From positions 6,785,956-6,849,955 of the forward strand of contig NC_051095.1 in NCBI RefSeq assembly GCF_901709675.1: a DNA stretch of 64,000 nt, given 5' to 3'. How positions within the stretch are numbered: the stretch's first letter is position 1; each line of letters opens with the position of its first letter. The position numbers and the translations under genes were made by a program. Origin of the DNA: Syngnathus acus. Lineage: Eukaryota > Chordata > Actinopteri > Syngnathiformes > Syngnathidae. Shown piece after piece: positions 1 through 11,924 of this stretch. The notes beneath the pieces were generated by a model. It was not told the DNA's origin and searched no databases. It saw nothing but the letters and a program-made list of their open reading frames with translations.

Positions 1-262
1 CTCAAAGTTGCTCAACATTTCTTCAAGTGTGATTTAAAACCTGAAATTTCCGTCCAATGTTCCGTCATTTCACCTAGCAATACTTGAGATGTAAATTTAT
101 TTCAAAATACAAATGTTACCCATAAAGTGGTTTTAGTAGACTAAGTTTGAAGCTTTGATTGATCTTTCCTGTGATGCACACTCGGTGGGATCTTACGTCA
201 TTTGTTTGTGACAAAAAGAAGAGTTATCATGTAATGTAGACATGAATTCCATGTGTTTGCAG
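1..262. other. Intron of tmed9
   Basis: Non-coding sequence ending in an AG acceptor (ttgcag) just before the first visible tmed9 exon. I see no open reading frame with gene-like features and no repeat. Confidence 0.8.
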
Positions 263-1468
263 GCAACTATAGGACTCAGCTGTACGACAAACACAAAGAA
301 GAATATCTGCCAGCCACTCAGGGTCTGGGCATGTTTGTGGAGGTCAAAGACCCCGATGAGAAGGTTTGTAGGATAGACATACGACTTTGTTGTTGAGACA
401 CGTGACAAGCAAGTCATCTCAGGAAAGCTGTCTATTGAATGGAGTCAGTCAACGGTGCTCGGACAGCATTCTGAGTGGCTAAATAATCGGTTGGGCAGAC
501 TACGTACTCACGGCTAGGTCTCCCCTTTTTTTTTTCAAATGTATTTATTTATTTTTGGTAGGTGATAATGTCTCGACAATACGGCTCCGAGGGAAGGTTC
601 ACCTTCACATCTCACACGCCCGGAGAACATCAGATCTGCCTGCACTCCAACTCATCTAAGTTCTCCCTCTTCGCCGGAGGCATGCTGGTGAGGATGCGCC
701 ACACAATGTGCCCCCACTTCTGCATCCATTTGTTTTGAGCGGTGTTTGCTGCTTGCCTGCAGAGAGTCCACCTGGACATCCAGGTGGGCGAGCACGCCAA
801 CAACTACGCCGAAATCGCCGCCAAAGACAAACTATCAGAACTGCAGCTGCGGGTCAGGCAGCTGGTGGAGCAGGTGGACCAGATCCAAAAGGAGCAGAAC
901 TACCAGAGGGTGAGTTGTGATAAGAAATCTTGTTTATGAATACAATAATTCAGTGTTTTTAAACCTTTTATTGAGCCAAGGAATATATTAAAATACCTCA
1001 CTGATGCCAGCTCTTGTGAATAATATTTCTTTACTGTAGCCCAGTGGCTTAAAACTAGGATAAGGGTTTCAAACTAGGGTTAGGGTTTCAAACTAGGGTT
1101 GGGGTTTCAAAGTAGAGTTTAAAACGAGGGTTAGGGTTTCAAACTATAAGTAGTTTAAAAAAAAAAATTCTCTATCATTTTTGACCCACTTATGCAGCTT
1201 AGGGTTAAGATGATACTGGATCATACACAAATGGTGAAAAAGGAAGAGTTTTTGGATCATCCCCCAGGTGACTTTCTTTAGCGTTTCTGGTACAGTGATG
1301 TTCATGTGTGTCCTGCAGTTCCGGGAGGAGCGCTTCCGCCAGACCAGCGAGAGCACCAACCAACGCGTCCTGTGGTGGTCTATTGTGCAGACCCTGATTC
1401 TGGTGGCCATTGGCATCTGGCAGATGAGACACCTCAAGAGCTTCTTCGAGGCCAAGAAGCTGGTGTAA
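263..1468 (+). CDS. tmed9: TMED9, p24-family transmembrane cargo receptor (3' four exons; 5' end outside window)
   Basis: Four exons join in phase: 263-363, 562-687, 763-909 and 1319-1468 (stop). The first begins inside a codon, so the signal peptide and early GOLD domain lie left of the window. The visible part holds the end of the GOLD domain ([11 protein letters not shown]), a coiled-coil ([15 protein letters not shown]), one membrane helix ([17 protein letters not shown]) and the cytosolic tail FFEAKKLV, whose FF and KK residues bind COPII and COPI coats in this family. TMED proteins cycle between ER and Golgi as cargo and coat receptors. TMED4 has the same tail, but residue-level similarity ([16 protein letters not shown]) and the downstream neighbour b4galt7, also next to TMED9 in human, favour TMED9. 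Candidate poly(A) signals are at 2084 and 2126. Confidence 0.95.
1055..1145 (+). repeat. Short tandem repeat with telomere-like GGGTTAGGG words
   Basis: About four copies of a roughly 21-bp unit (agggtttcaaactagggtt) lie in the last tmed9 intron. The word ggttagggtt recurs, but the unit is not a pure TTAGGG array. A related diverged stretch (agggtttcaaat, ttgggttaggg) lies at 22,950-23,110. Confidence 0.7.
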
Positions 1469-1777
1469 ACGCTCGTTTGTGTGAGTGCAACTTGGGGTGT
1501 GCTCCAAGTCTATAAAGAGATGCAGTATAGTGCGGGGATGCTGTGCACAAAAGTTACTTGAGACCATTGCTAATATTTATGATTTCCTTTTGGACGGAAG
1601 TATTTGGATTATCCAATGAAATGTGAAGCAGGCCCACGGCATCGCGTACTGACAGATTCCTATTTCAAAAGTCGACGTTGACGACTTAAAGTCATACATT
1701 GTGCTGCATGTGTGACATCACGTGTGATCACTGCACATTTGAACTCATGTCAAACTATTTCATTTTAGTGTTATACA

Positions 1778-1803
1778 CCCCCCCCCCCCCCCCCCCCCCC
1801 CCC
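1778..1803. repeat. Poly(C) tract in the tmed9 3' untranslated region
   Basis: A run of 26 C followed by seven A. The exact length may be affected by sequencing or assembly. Confidence 0.9.
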
Positions 1804-2083
1804 AAAAAAAGTGAGTTTTAACAAATGAAAAGTGAAAAACGAGTTACTGCATCTAGTGTGAATGTCCACTTTTTGCTGTTTTTAGCGTGCTCGACATTTC
1901 AGCTATGCGGGAAGGAAGTCGAATTTGTCAGTAGTGTGACACTGTCATGTTTGTTTCTGGATATTTGTGTCAAAATTTAATTAATGAAAATGCAGTTTTT
2001 TTGTGTTGTTCTACACATCTTTAAAGGTTAGCCCAGTTTGGTTTTTAAGAGAAAACCATTTCTTTTTAAATAATTTTGCTTCC

Positions 2084-2131
2084 AATAAAATTTGATATTA
2101 AATGCACTGATTCAAAAGATGTTCAAATAAA
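2084..2131 (+). terminator. Candidate poly(A) signals of tmed9
   Basis: AATAAA at 2084-2089 and again at 2126-2131, about 620-660 bases after the stop codon. They are the first canonical hexamers seen downstream and would give a 3' untranslated region of roughly 0.65 kb. Confidence 0.55.
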
Positions 2132-2529
2132 GTCTTATACCCATTCAATATTGATCATTAGAGTGGCAATGCAAAGTAATTTTAGGTGCAGCGAGACGTA
2201 AAAGCATTTTAAGTCTCCGCTGTAATCGTTTGTGTTGGCGAGAAATCTGCGTTGTTGCCAAATTGGGTTGGGATAATTATGTGTGCTTTGTTTCCGCCCA
2301 AGCAGGTAGTCATGTTTTTTTAATTTTTTTTTTTTTTTTTATAGCAGGTAGTCAATTGAGTGTGCGTTACCTTTTCAAATTGCCTTGGAACCAACAATTG
2401 GATGCTTTGTTTCCGCTGAAGCAGGAAGTAAGTCGAACTTAATCACATTCAACTCTTAAAGGGTTGTTTTGCGTGTTTTCAAGAGGAAAAATCATAAAAA
2501 TCAGTTTTGACCGCTTACCTAAGTTGGTG

Positions 2530-2816
2530 ACGTGTCCGTTTTAAACGCGCTCGTAGCGTGTTACGTCGCCAGCTTCGACTTCTCACGATCAGCATCTCAT
2601 AGCTCAACGCAGGTATGCTACATGCTAATGCTACATGCTACGTGTCCACCCATTAAACGAGAGGACGCCGCCGACACGAGCGACTCTTGGCCGGGCGAAA
2701 ATAATTGTTCATTACTGGACGAGTTGAAATGAAGTCCGATTACACGTGAGCTACTCAGCATGGCGGATATTATGGACTCACCCGAGAGATTAAAAAAGTG
2801 AACTTGAAGAAGCACG
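2530..2816 (+). promoter_or_regulatory. Likely promoter and 5' untranslated region of b4galt7
   Basis: A CpG-richer stretch (acgcgctcgtagcg, gacgccgccgacacgagcg) directly before the b4galt7 start codon, in otherwise AT-rich surroundings. I see no clear TATA box. The position follows from the exon 1 assignment and the transcription start is not determined. Confidence 0.45.
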
Positions 2817-5800
2817 ATGTTCTCATCGAGGAGGAAACCTGTGCTGTACTTTAAGGAGGAGAGAAGGTAAATTTCATGTTAACCCAACCTCATATATCAA
2901 TTAACATATTGAACTGGACATTTTCCCTAATCAAATGGATTGTTTGAAGAAACGACAGTGCCAAATTTGCAGACCGGAAAGACAAGGAGTAAGTGAAAGA
3001 ATGAGTGGAATTCCACACAAACTTGTCATTTGTACTCTGCAACATCTGTATACTAACTACTATACAGTGCTTCTCAAACTTTTACACCTAAAACAAGTAA
3101 TTACCTCTCCAATTACATTCCTTAAACGTGCATTTAATATTATTAGGCGCTGTGACATGCACATTGTGGATATGTTGTGAATCACTTTTTTTTTATAGGT
3201 AAGAAAAAATACATTAAAAAGCTTAAACCCATTCTAAAGATTCAATGCGATTATATGTCGAGTCGAGATGCGAATACAGTCATTGAATTTCATTTGTGTT
3301 TAAATCAAAGTCTTGCACTAATCATTTAAGATACCACACTTTGAGAAGCACTGTCTTAATCCCGTCACAAAATAATACAAATTAATATGAAGCTTGATTT
3401 TGAAAAAAAAACAACTAATTTTTCTCTCTTTAAATGAGACCACCTGATGTGTGTGAGCATGTCAATAAATGTGGCTTCTTGCACCACAAGCATTCTTTCC
3501 AAATCAACTAAAATGTTTTTAAAGAAAATGATGACAGATTATAGAGGAGCTTTGACTCTCAGTGAAACAATACATTGCTTGCTGGAACAATAAAAATTAT
3601 TGTTGAACGTGACTTAAAGCATGTGCATTCAATTGCTGTGAATTGTGTTGTGTTAGCTGTCAGCTAATTTCTTGGGAGTGAAATCTAGTGCACTTTATAT
3701 CTAATCAGTTAACTTGGTGCTGCTTATATTTGAACCAGTGTTTCTAATAAGTCTGTGTTACTTCACAAAAACGTATGTTTTCCAAACGGGCTAGGGTAAC
3801 AATTAAAACAATTTTTGCGTGTAAGGTAATATCTTAAATCCTTCTGCTGCGATGTTCTTGTCAATCCATTGTTACATCATGAAAAAAACGTTTTCCTTCA
3901 AACACTGTTTCCATATAATTTTATTTTTATTTCAAAGTCAAAGTCAAAGTAAGCTTTATTGTCAATCCCTTCATATGTCAAGACACACAAAGAAACCGAA
4001 ATTCCGTTTCCTCCATCCCACGGTGACGAGACATACAAGTAGGCGACACAAAACAAAAACAAGAATGCCCAAACCATAAATAACAAATAATAAATAAAAT
4101 AAAATAAAATGAGCGATGAATAAATAACAGACCAATAACCCATTAAATATGAGGGGCAAAACCGAGCCAGTGTGCATACAGCAAGAACAGGACGCTACGC
4201 TGAAAGGGGGAGCGAGTTCAGGATCCTAACAGCCTGGAGTACGAAGCTGTTGGAAAGTCTGGTGGTGCGGGAGCGCAGGCTCCTGTACCGCCTCCCAGAG
4301 GGCAGAAGTTCAAACAAAGAGTGAGCGGGGTGACTCACATCACTCACAATCTTGGTCGCCTTGCGGGTGAGTTGGGAGGTGTAAATGTCCTTCAAGGAGG
4401 GGAGAGATTTACTGTCAATTCTGATAATCTGATTGGAGAAGGACTTTTGTGTCTTTGAGTTTGATAAGAATGAGTCTAAGCCATATTGAACATACGTTAA
4501 AAAAAAAAAAAAACGACTTTAATGTCTTAGAATTTTTCTGTCTGTTTATTTTTTGCTACCAAAAACAGTAGCGTAGGAAAATATAAATTGGGTTTTCTTT
4601 CACGGTCATCAAGATATAAGGTAACGTAACGTGATACAGACTTATAAGCGACGCTGTATATTTATTTTTGTTTTTTTAAATAATTATGCTGACGTAGTCA
4701 TGCTGCTTGTGTGTTCAGGTTAGCGTGGGGCCGCTGTACAATGTACAAGCTGTTCGGCCTTTGCGTGCTGCTGCTGCTTGCGTCTCTGCTGTGGATGCAG
4801 CTCAGCTGTTCAGCGGACTTGGCCGCCACCTCGTCGCAGCGGGACGGACGCCACCCGGAGCAGCCGCCCCCTTTGTGCCGGTCCGATAGCCACCAGCGAG
4901 ATGAGTCGACGTGGGGTCCTCACAAAATGGCGCTATTGGTGCCCTTCCGCGAGCGCTTCGATGAGCTGCTAGTTTTTGTGCCCTTCATGCACTCCTTCCT
5001 CAACAAAAAGAAGATTGCACACCAGATCCTCATCATCAACCAGGTGGACCACTACAGGTAAGACGCCGCCGTGTCTCGAGTTGTAGCCGAGCTTCAGTTA
5101 TTGTGTGGAGAAATCCAGGAACTCATTTTAGGACCCCGCACGCAAGTGTCATCCAGCCTTGCCGCGTGGCGAAACGCTTCATTTGTTAGCTCTTCCAGTA
5201 GAGCTCAAAGATGGGGCACAACCTGGTGACTGCGTGTTTTGCGGTGACCGGCAGATTCAACCGGGCTTCGCTGATCAACGTGGGCTACCTGGAGAGCCCC
5301 AACGACACGGACTACCTGGCCATGCACGATGTGGACCTGTTGCCTCTTAACGACGCGCTGAACTATGGCTTCCCCGCTGACGGGCCTTTCCACGTGGCAT
5401 CCCCAGAGCTTCACCCCCTCTACCATTACAGGACCTACGTGGGTGGCATCCTGATGCTCACCAAGCAGCATTACCAAATGGTAATCACCAGCATGAGGAA
5501 TTTCACGTTTTAACCTCATCAATTTTGCATTTGTGACACGACCAATTTTACATTATGTAGTGATATAGTTGCCGTTTAAATGCTTGTTAATTTAACCAAT
5601 TATCTGCGCAGTGTAACGGGATGTCCAATCGTTTCTGGGGTTGGGGCCGTGAGGACGACGAGTTTTACAGACGTCTGCGAAAGGCAGGCTTGCAGGTGGG
5701 TGGCGTGTCTCTTCAAAATAAATGTTGGTGGGGGTTTTTTTTTCTTTCAAATCCAAGCTGTAATGCCAATTTACAGCTGTTCCGGCCGAGCGACATCACC

Positions 5801-6534
5801 ACAGGATACAAAACCTTCCTGCACGTGCATGACTCGGCCTGGCGCAAACGGGACCAGAAGCGAGTAGCGGCTCAGAAGCAGGTTGGTCACGGCATGCACT
5901 CGAGGGACAAAAATTATTGTTGCACTTTGGTTTGCTTTTAACATTCAACTAAAACGTTTTTTTTGTTTTTTTTTGTCACGGTGGTTCAACATTTTGTATT
6001 GACCTTTTATTCAACGATAAGTGGATTGTAAAAAAGTACAATTTTAGAACATTATTTTATTGTTACCTACTAATTGGACAGTTACTGGTCAACATAAAAT
6101 TTTCTCAGATTAAAAAAAAAAAGATTAAAAATTTGTAGACCAGTGTCATTTGGATAAAAGCATGAGTGTAAGACAAATTGAAACTTCTCGAACGGATTTT
6201 ATTTTATTTTTTGTCTTGGCGCGTGCACACGCACACACACGCGCATCGTCATGTGGAAATCAAATTTACGATGTCAGCACACAAGACAGGCAAGTGTAGG
6301 GCCTACACCATCAGCGACCCTCCTCTCGGATGTCTTTAGCAAGCCGACCTCAATAGGAAATATTTTTGTGGCGTGCAGGAGCAGTTCAAAGTGGATCCTG
6401 AAGGGGGCCTCAGCAACCTGCGCTACCAAGTGGAATCCCGCCAGGAACTGACTATAGGGGGCGCTCCCTGCACAGTTATCAATACCAGGCTGGAGTGCGA
6501 CCAAGACCAGACCCCCTGGTGCCTCCTCATGTAG
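2817..6534 (+). CDS. b4galt7: Beta-1,4-galactosyltransferase 7 (xylosylprotein galactosyltransferase I)
   Basis: Six exons join in phase to 319 residues: 2817-2866, 4719-5057, 5255-5480, 5612-5695, 5777-5881, 6379-6534. The enzyme adds the first galactose to xylose on proteoglycan core proteins, in the Golgi. Visible features are a short cytosolic start (MFSSRRKP, like human MFPSRRK), a type II signal-anchor (about 28-46), the metal-binding DVD motif (155-157), the acceptor-loop motif WGWGREDDE (214-222) and the HxH pair (249-251). Human is 327 residues. The start was chosen because the 50-bp exon 1 ends in phase 2, fits exon 2 exactly and restores the conserved N-terminus. A start at Met25 in exon 2 would shorten the cytosolic segment. 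It follows tmed9 on the same strand, as in human. Confidence 0.96.
3930..4480 (-). mobile_element. 5'-truncated non-LTR retrotransposon (L2-like LINE) 3' end
   Basis: The reverse strand (4395 down to 4195) encodes the typical C-terminal piece of a fish LINE ORF2 ([19 protein letters not shown], then [15 protein letters not shown]). A short 3' region follows with ATAAA-rich sequence and the terminal word tgacaataaagctt plus tactttga repeats. It sits in b4galt7 intron 1, antisense to the gene. Clade assignment (L2 or Rex1) is from memory of the tail motif. Confidence 0.75.
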
Positions 6535-7583
6535 GACAGGCAGGCAAAGTAAACGTGTCTTTTATTTTGGATAGCTCGTGAACAAAAAGCAATTGAAGCA
6601 CAATTTGGCTGCGTTGGGAATGCCTCACTTCCTACTTCTGAAATAATTATTTGGTGTTGTTACTGTTGTAAATGGTGGCTATCCTCCAAATCAAGTTTCC
6701 CAACCTTTAGTGGGTGTTTGAATTCAAAATCTATAACCCCCCCCCACACACACACGCATACACACACTCAAAGAAAATATATACTTGAGATAATAGTAAG
6801 ACGGCGTGTTAGTGTCACACAACAAGAAAGAAAATACAAGATTTAAAGTCACCCTGGTGAGATTAAAAGTCAACATGATGACTTTAAATATCATGAGGAC
6901 TTGAAGGGTCAACTTGGTGACGTACATTGACCACCGACCATGTTTGCAACTGCAATTTACCGAAATAGGAGTGCATTTTCCTACTGTGGTATGTAGACTT
7001 GTGATTTGATGTTTGGATATATCCTGGCTTCACATGTTGTCTGAACGTCCTACTTCAAGATCCTCTTGAAAACTATGATGACTTTAAATCTGGTGATGAC
7101 GACATGAAATCTCATTTTCGTGATTCCCAACACAGCCTTAAATTGAGTGTAAGAGGAGCAAGCAGTAAGTGGCGCCGTTGCTTTTGCTACGGCCAGATGC
7201 TGTGCAACGTGCTGGCAGTAACCTCAACAAGATTCTTGTCACCGCTACAGCAAACCTTTTTTTTTTGGGGTGGGGTGATCTTTCAAATGGTAGTTTTCGT
7301 GTTTTCATTATTTTTAGCAAAGTTTTTCTAAATATGGATTCCTTGTCAAGAAAAAGTCCAACATTAGTCAAAAAGGATCACATTTAAAAAAAAAATGGTT
7401 AAAAAAATTATTTAAAAAAAGAATACCTATTAAAAATGTGTATGAAAATCGTCTTATTACAATTTGTTTTTTGCATTAATTACACATTGCTTGCACTCCA
7501 AATTATCCATGTAATATATTAATGTACTGATTCTGTTTGTGTTAAATTATCTCACTAAATCACAGCTTGATTGCTTGTCCATA

Positions 7584-7589
7584 AATAAA
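7584..7589 (+). terminator. Candidate poly(A) signal of b4galt7
   Basis: First AATAAA I find after the stop codon, giving a 3' untranslated region of about 1.05 kb. More AATAAA words follow to 8,370 in this AT-rich stretch, so the choice is uncertain. Confidence 0.35.
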
Positions 7590-8959
7590 ATTTGATTAAA
7601 AAAAAGTAAATATTGGATACATTGAAAACAACAATAAAGATCAGTAATTTTTATAATAATTTCTTTGTATAGTTTAGTTTTCCAAAATATGGTTATTTAT
7701 TTTTTTAATTTTTAATCTTAACTAGTCAATTAATTTCTCTTTAATAATATGTTGTAAATGTTTTTAAATGTAACTTTTTAAAATTTTTGTTAAGTGGTTG
7801 GTCAATTAGCTTTAGTAAAAAAATGAGTGTCTATTATTGAAATAAAATAATTTTCTACATTATTTTATTTAAATTTAATTTTTTTTCTACTAAGAAAATG
7901 TCCCTAAGCATTTTTATTTATTTTCCATTCGTCAGGCTCTAATTTTAAAATTCATTTATTGTGAAGGATAAAAAGTAAACATGATGTTAAAATAAAATAT
8001 TTTCATACACATTTTGTATTTAATTAAATATTAGTTTTATCAATTGCAGTTTTATCCGAATAATAAAGACCAACAACAATAAACACCTCTGATGTGGGTT
8101 ACTTAAGCCAAACGTGGCCCCTGAGCACAAATGTTTACACACCCCAAGTTTCTTTCGTTTCTGTTTTTGTTACTCAGTGTTGACAGAAAATCGCATCAAA
8201 TGAAAGAAATGCAATGGAATTATTTAAATGCTTTATTTTTCCTATTTATAAGTGCTTTTTTAAACTGTAGTTTTGCTTGAGGAACTCCACAGACGGACGC
8301 CCTGTTACGTGCAAGACGATGATGTCACTGAACGACTATATTGTAGCTCTCATTTGCCATTTTGTTGGGAATAAACGGTACCTGTATAATATTTTATTAG
8401 TCTGTCTACTTTTTGGTCTTCGGTACTTTCACATTCTCAATTGACTGGAACTTCTATGTGGGTGGCTCTTTTTTTTTTTTACTGTTGTTTGGTTGGTTGA
8501 GCACCTAGCACCGATTCTATTAAATGTAAATTTAGCATTTTTCTTGAAACAGTAAATCAATTCTGTTCACTGTTCTGCTCTTTTACCACTAGATAGAGCT
8601 CTGGCTCCATTCAATCCAATTCGTGGCTTTCTTGCAATGACTTATTTTTTTATTTGCTTCTCGTAAACATGATTATATAGATTATCGGGTTACGCTGGTG
8701 CTGCTGAAGCTCCCTCTAAAGCTCAAAAACAAAGAAAAAAATGAGATGAGGTATAAAACCACCATTTTTTTACATTTCACAATTTGATCAAAGCAGTCCA
8801 ACTTCAGTTCATTCAGTATATATTGAAATTTTTCTTTTACGTTCCCCAAAATTCACTCAAACTCCAAGTTTTCCATTTCAAAAGGCGACACACACTAGCG
8901 ACGTAGAACCTGGCCAGTGACCGAAAAACAAGCAAATGCTTCTTATGTTTCTTTAAATT

Positions 8960-9215
8960 TAAGGTGTCTAGTGGTGTCTGACAGTGACAGTGTCCATTTC
9001 TGACTTGACTTAAGTACCAGGGACTAAGTTGACTAGTAATGTCAGACAGTGGCCCAGGAATTTCTATGTTCGACTAGTGATGTCTATAATGGTGGCCCAG
9101 TAGTCAACTACTCATGTCTGAAGGGGAGTCTACATTGTCTTCTAAGTTGACTTGTCATGTCTGACATTGGCTAAGTGTTTCCTGAAGTTGATTAGTAATG
9201 TCTGACGGGAGTTAT
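8960..9215. repeat. Degenerate tandem repeat of about 40 bp
   Basis: Five to six diverged copies of a unit containing aagttgactagtaatgtctg followed by acagtggcccag. Copies begin near 8,965, 9,026, 9,072, 9,107, 9,144 and 9,184, with unit length varying from about 35 to 60 bp. Confidence 0.55.
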
Positions 9216-10041
9216 GAGTTTCTCACATTCTTGTCATAGTTGTAGTACAGGTGGTAATTAGTGTGTGCGTCTGTTTGGGTGTTGTTTCGCTAATAGCTAA
9301 CTATTAGCTAGCTATTAGCTACCCCCCACCGCCTGTCCCCAAATCCCTCAAGGTCTGGTGATTTCTCGGGGAGCTTTCTGGAAGTTGCGTGACGATTGAC
9401 ACTTTTGGCCTTGGGGCTGACAGGTTGTTTTTTTACGAGAATTTGTCACAATTATATACTTGAGCTGAGAGTAGCCCTGCAGCCATCTTACTCAAACGAT
9501 GCTCACAAATGCACACACGCCTACATCTACAAATCCTGGATCAGTTCGACATGGATTTTGTCTACGTACGTAGACATAGCTAAGTGGGGTCTTCATGTCG
9601 GCAAATGTAAATGTCTCAAGGCTGAAACAGTAACGGTTTAAGTTTATCATTTCAAACTCGAGTGCCTCAATGTCCTTATTGACCTTCACAAACGATGGCA
9701 GCCCAAACTTTTGCTCAAGATGTAAACAACCTCATAAAAATTTGTTTAAACTCTGGGTTTAGATGCATAATTGATCCCAAGCTATGCGCTTGGTTTTTTT
9801 TGTTTGTTTCTATACAATCGGAAAAACGACATGCAATTTTTCTGACATGTTTACAAATTCATACATCAGAAATTGCCACCTGCTATTGTAAATGCAAAAT
9901 GGCTCCTTCACTCTGGCACTTCCAGATCCCTTTGGTGGACTGCAATAACCTCATGAGGCTCCCTCCATTGTCATTAACGCTAAAGACAACTTGAGTAAGA
10001 CTTTTAGAAGAATTTAAAGCAGGAACTCTGAAGACACCAAG

Positions 10042-11553
10042 TAGTGATGTGCATTTAGTTCTTTTAAGTGAACTGAATCTTTAGAATCAGTTCACTCAAA
10101 AGATTCGTTCAAACGAATTGTTCAACGAATCCCCCCCACACACACACACTGATCCGTTTTTTTTTTTGTTTTTTTTTAACTTCAATAACACATACAACGA
10201 AGCAATACACCAGACAAAAAACAATCGAGTAAACACAGTAATCTCGACAACGGCAACCCACACATTTTTCTTTATTTACAACATCCCGTGGGAACAACGT
10301 ATACATCAAACAATACAACTACCCCCCCCAAAGAAAATATATAATAATAATTGGCTCGGGTAATTCACACATTTCTTTCTATAATACACTTACACACTGA
10401 TCCGTTGGCAACAGTCTCACTTCCCTCGAGAACGGGAAGTTGCGTCACTGACTCGTCTCGTTCGTGAACGGGAAATTACGTCACGGACTCGTAAAGTCCC
10501 TGGCTCGTGAGTGAACGATTCGGTCAAAAAAAATAATATATTTTCAGTGAACGAGTTTATGGGTTAACTGCCTTCCTGTGCATCAACGGATCAGTCAGTG
10601 AACGTGTTGCGTCTCCTGGCGTGAACTATGTAAGCCAGAATGTAGATTTACAATTTGCCAAGGAAAGAAAGAACCACTCACTGAAACACCACTCCTTTTA
10701 TGCACGTTTTCTTCAAGCTAACGGCTAACTTTATTGCATGAAGGGTTGCGCTGTTATGCAACAACGGGGAGATTATGCTTCTCTTTGGGTAATCTTGATT
10801 TTATAACATTTATAGTTGGTTTTAAATAACATGTATGCATATATACGTCTGAATATTATTATACAATAAATCTACTGCAATTTCACATTAGATTGCTGGT
10901 TTGAAATTGACTTTTATCATTATTATTAAATAAACATTTATGTTAAAACGTGTCTGGTGTTTTATTCCTTGTTTTTATATTCGCCAATTAAAACATAAAA
11001 ATCAGACATTTGGTTAACTGCTTTATATGACTGTGTTTTACGTTGTTATAGGAGTTGGTGTCCCCCAAGATAACAAATGTCGGCATAACGGATGATTTTT
11101 TCAACCTTTTATTCAAACACAAACACATTCGGTATAATAACAAGTTCCTACAATCCAACAAATACACAATTAAAACAATGTCGGGCTAAACGTGTGTCGG
11201 CTGGCATAGCAGCAACGCTGTCTGTCACTCACTCGTGAATCTTCGCGAACAAACCTGAAAATGGCGGTGTACCTAATAGAGTGTCCGAATGACGTCACAT
11301 CAACCAGCCAATCAGGAGGTGGGGGTGAGGGCGGGTGTGGCACTTCACTTTCACTTAAGCTTTTTCCCTAATGAAGTGGCCTGTGATTAGGTACACCTCA
11401 TGGACACTTCAATAGGTACACTACACGAGGTAAAAATAAATAAATAAATAAGAAAGTATAGCGAATGGTTCGGTGAATGATTCTTTTGAACAAATCTTTT
11501 GAGTGAAACGATTCTAAAGATTGTTCACTTGAGAACTGGAATGCACATCACTA
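10042..11553 (+). mobile_element. hAT-like non-autonomous DNA transposon, copy A
   Basis: The two ends are inverted copies: 10042 starts tagtgatgtgcat and 11553 ends with its complement atgcacatcacta. The similarity extends about 90 bp inward (agttctt, gaactgaatctttagaatc, cactcaaaagattcgttc). Subterminal gttcactgaacgaatc-like words recur, as in fish hAT elements. No transposase frame is visible. I found no matching 8-bp target duplication, so the end may not mark a simple insertion. An AT-rich core (10,800-11,200) is shared with copy B in reverse. Confidence 0.65.
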
Positions 11554-11556
11554 GTA

Positions 11557-11680
11557 CAAAAGAGTGCAGACGGCCAGGAGCTTCCAGGTCGAAATAGCCA
11601 AATGGTTAGTGATGTATGCTCTCGCTTGGTAAAGCCTGGGTTCGAGCCTAGGTGAGAGCATATACCATAGTGTGCTTTTA
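11557..11680 (+). repeat. tRNA-like (SINE-type) segment next to copy A
   Basis: Contains a box-A-like stretch (tagccaaatggttagtg) and, about 50 bp on, a box-B match (ggttcgagcc), the order of a tRNA-derived polymerase III promoter. A diverged reverse copy lies at 13,455-13,590. It is not a functional tRNA: the arms do not pair into a clean cloverleaf. Confidence 0.55.
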
Positions 11681-11924
11681 GTGAAAAGTGCCACACCCGC
11701 CCTCACCCCCACTTTCTGATTGGCTGTTTGATCTGTGACTTCATTCGGACACTCTATTAGGTACAACATAATTTTCAGGTTTCAGGTAATGAAGTGGCCT
11801 GTTATTAGATACACTTGAAAATGGCAGTGTACCTAATAGATTGTCCAAGTGACGTCACAGATCCAACAGCCAATCAGAAAGTGGGGCTGAGGGCGGGTGT
11901 GGCACTTTTCACTTAAACCAGGGG

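Larger units (their letters stand above)
6535..10041. other. AT-rich stretch without a recognised gene
   Basis: Holds the b4galt7 3' untranslated region and then AT-rich sequence (7,380-8,060 especially). It also holds a decayed tandem repeat (8,960-9,215) and a small self-complementary word (taatagctaactattagcta at about 9,290). Open frames here are short and lack family features. Confidence 0.7.

Noticed and set aside
4195-4395. 66-codon minus-strand frame as a host gene
   Set aside because: Its sequence is the C-terminal piece of a LINE reverse-transcriptase ORF followed by a LINE-type 3' end.
11557-11660. tRNA gene beside the hAT-like copy A
   Set aside because: Box-like words exist but acceptor and anticodon stems do not pair well, and a degraded reverse copy lies next to copy B, so it is repeat sequence.
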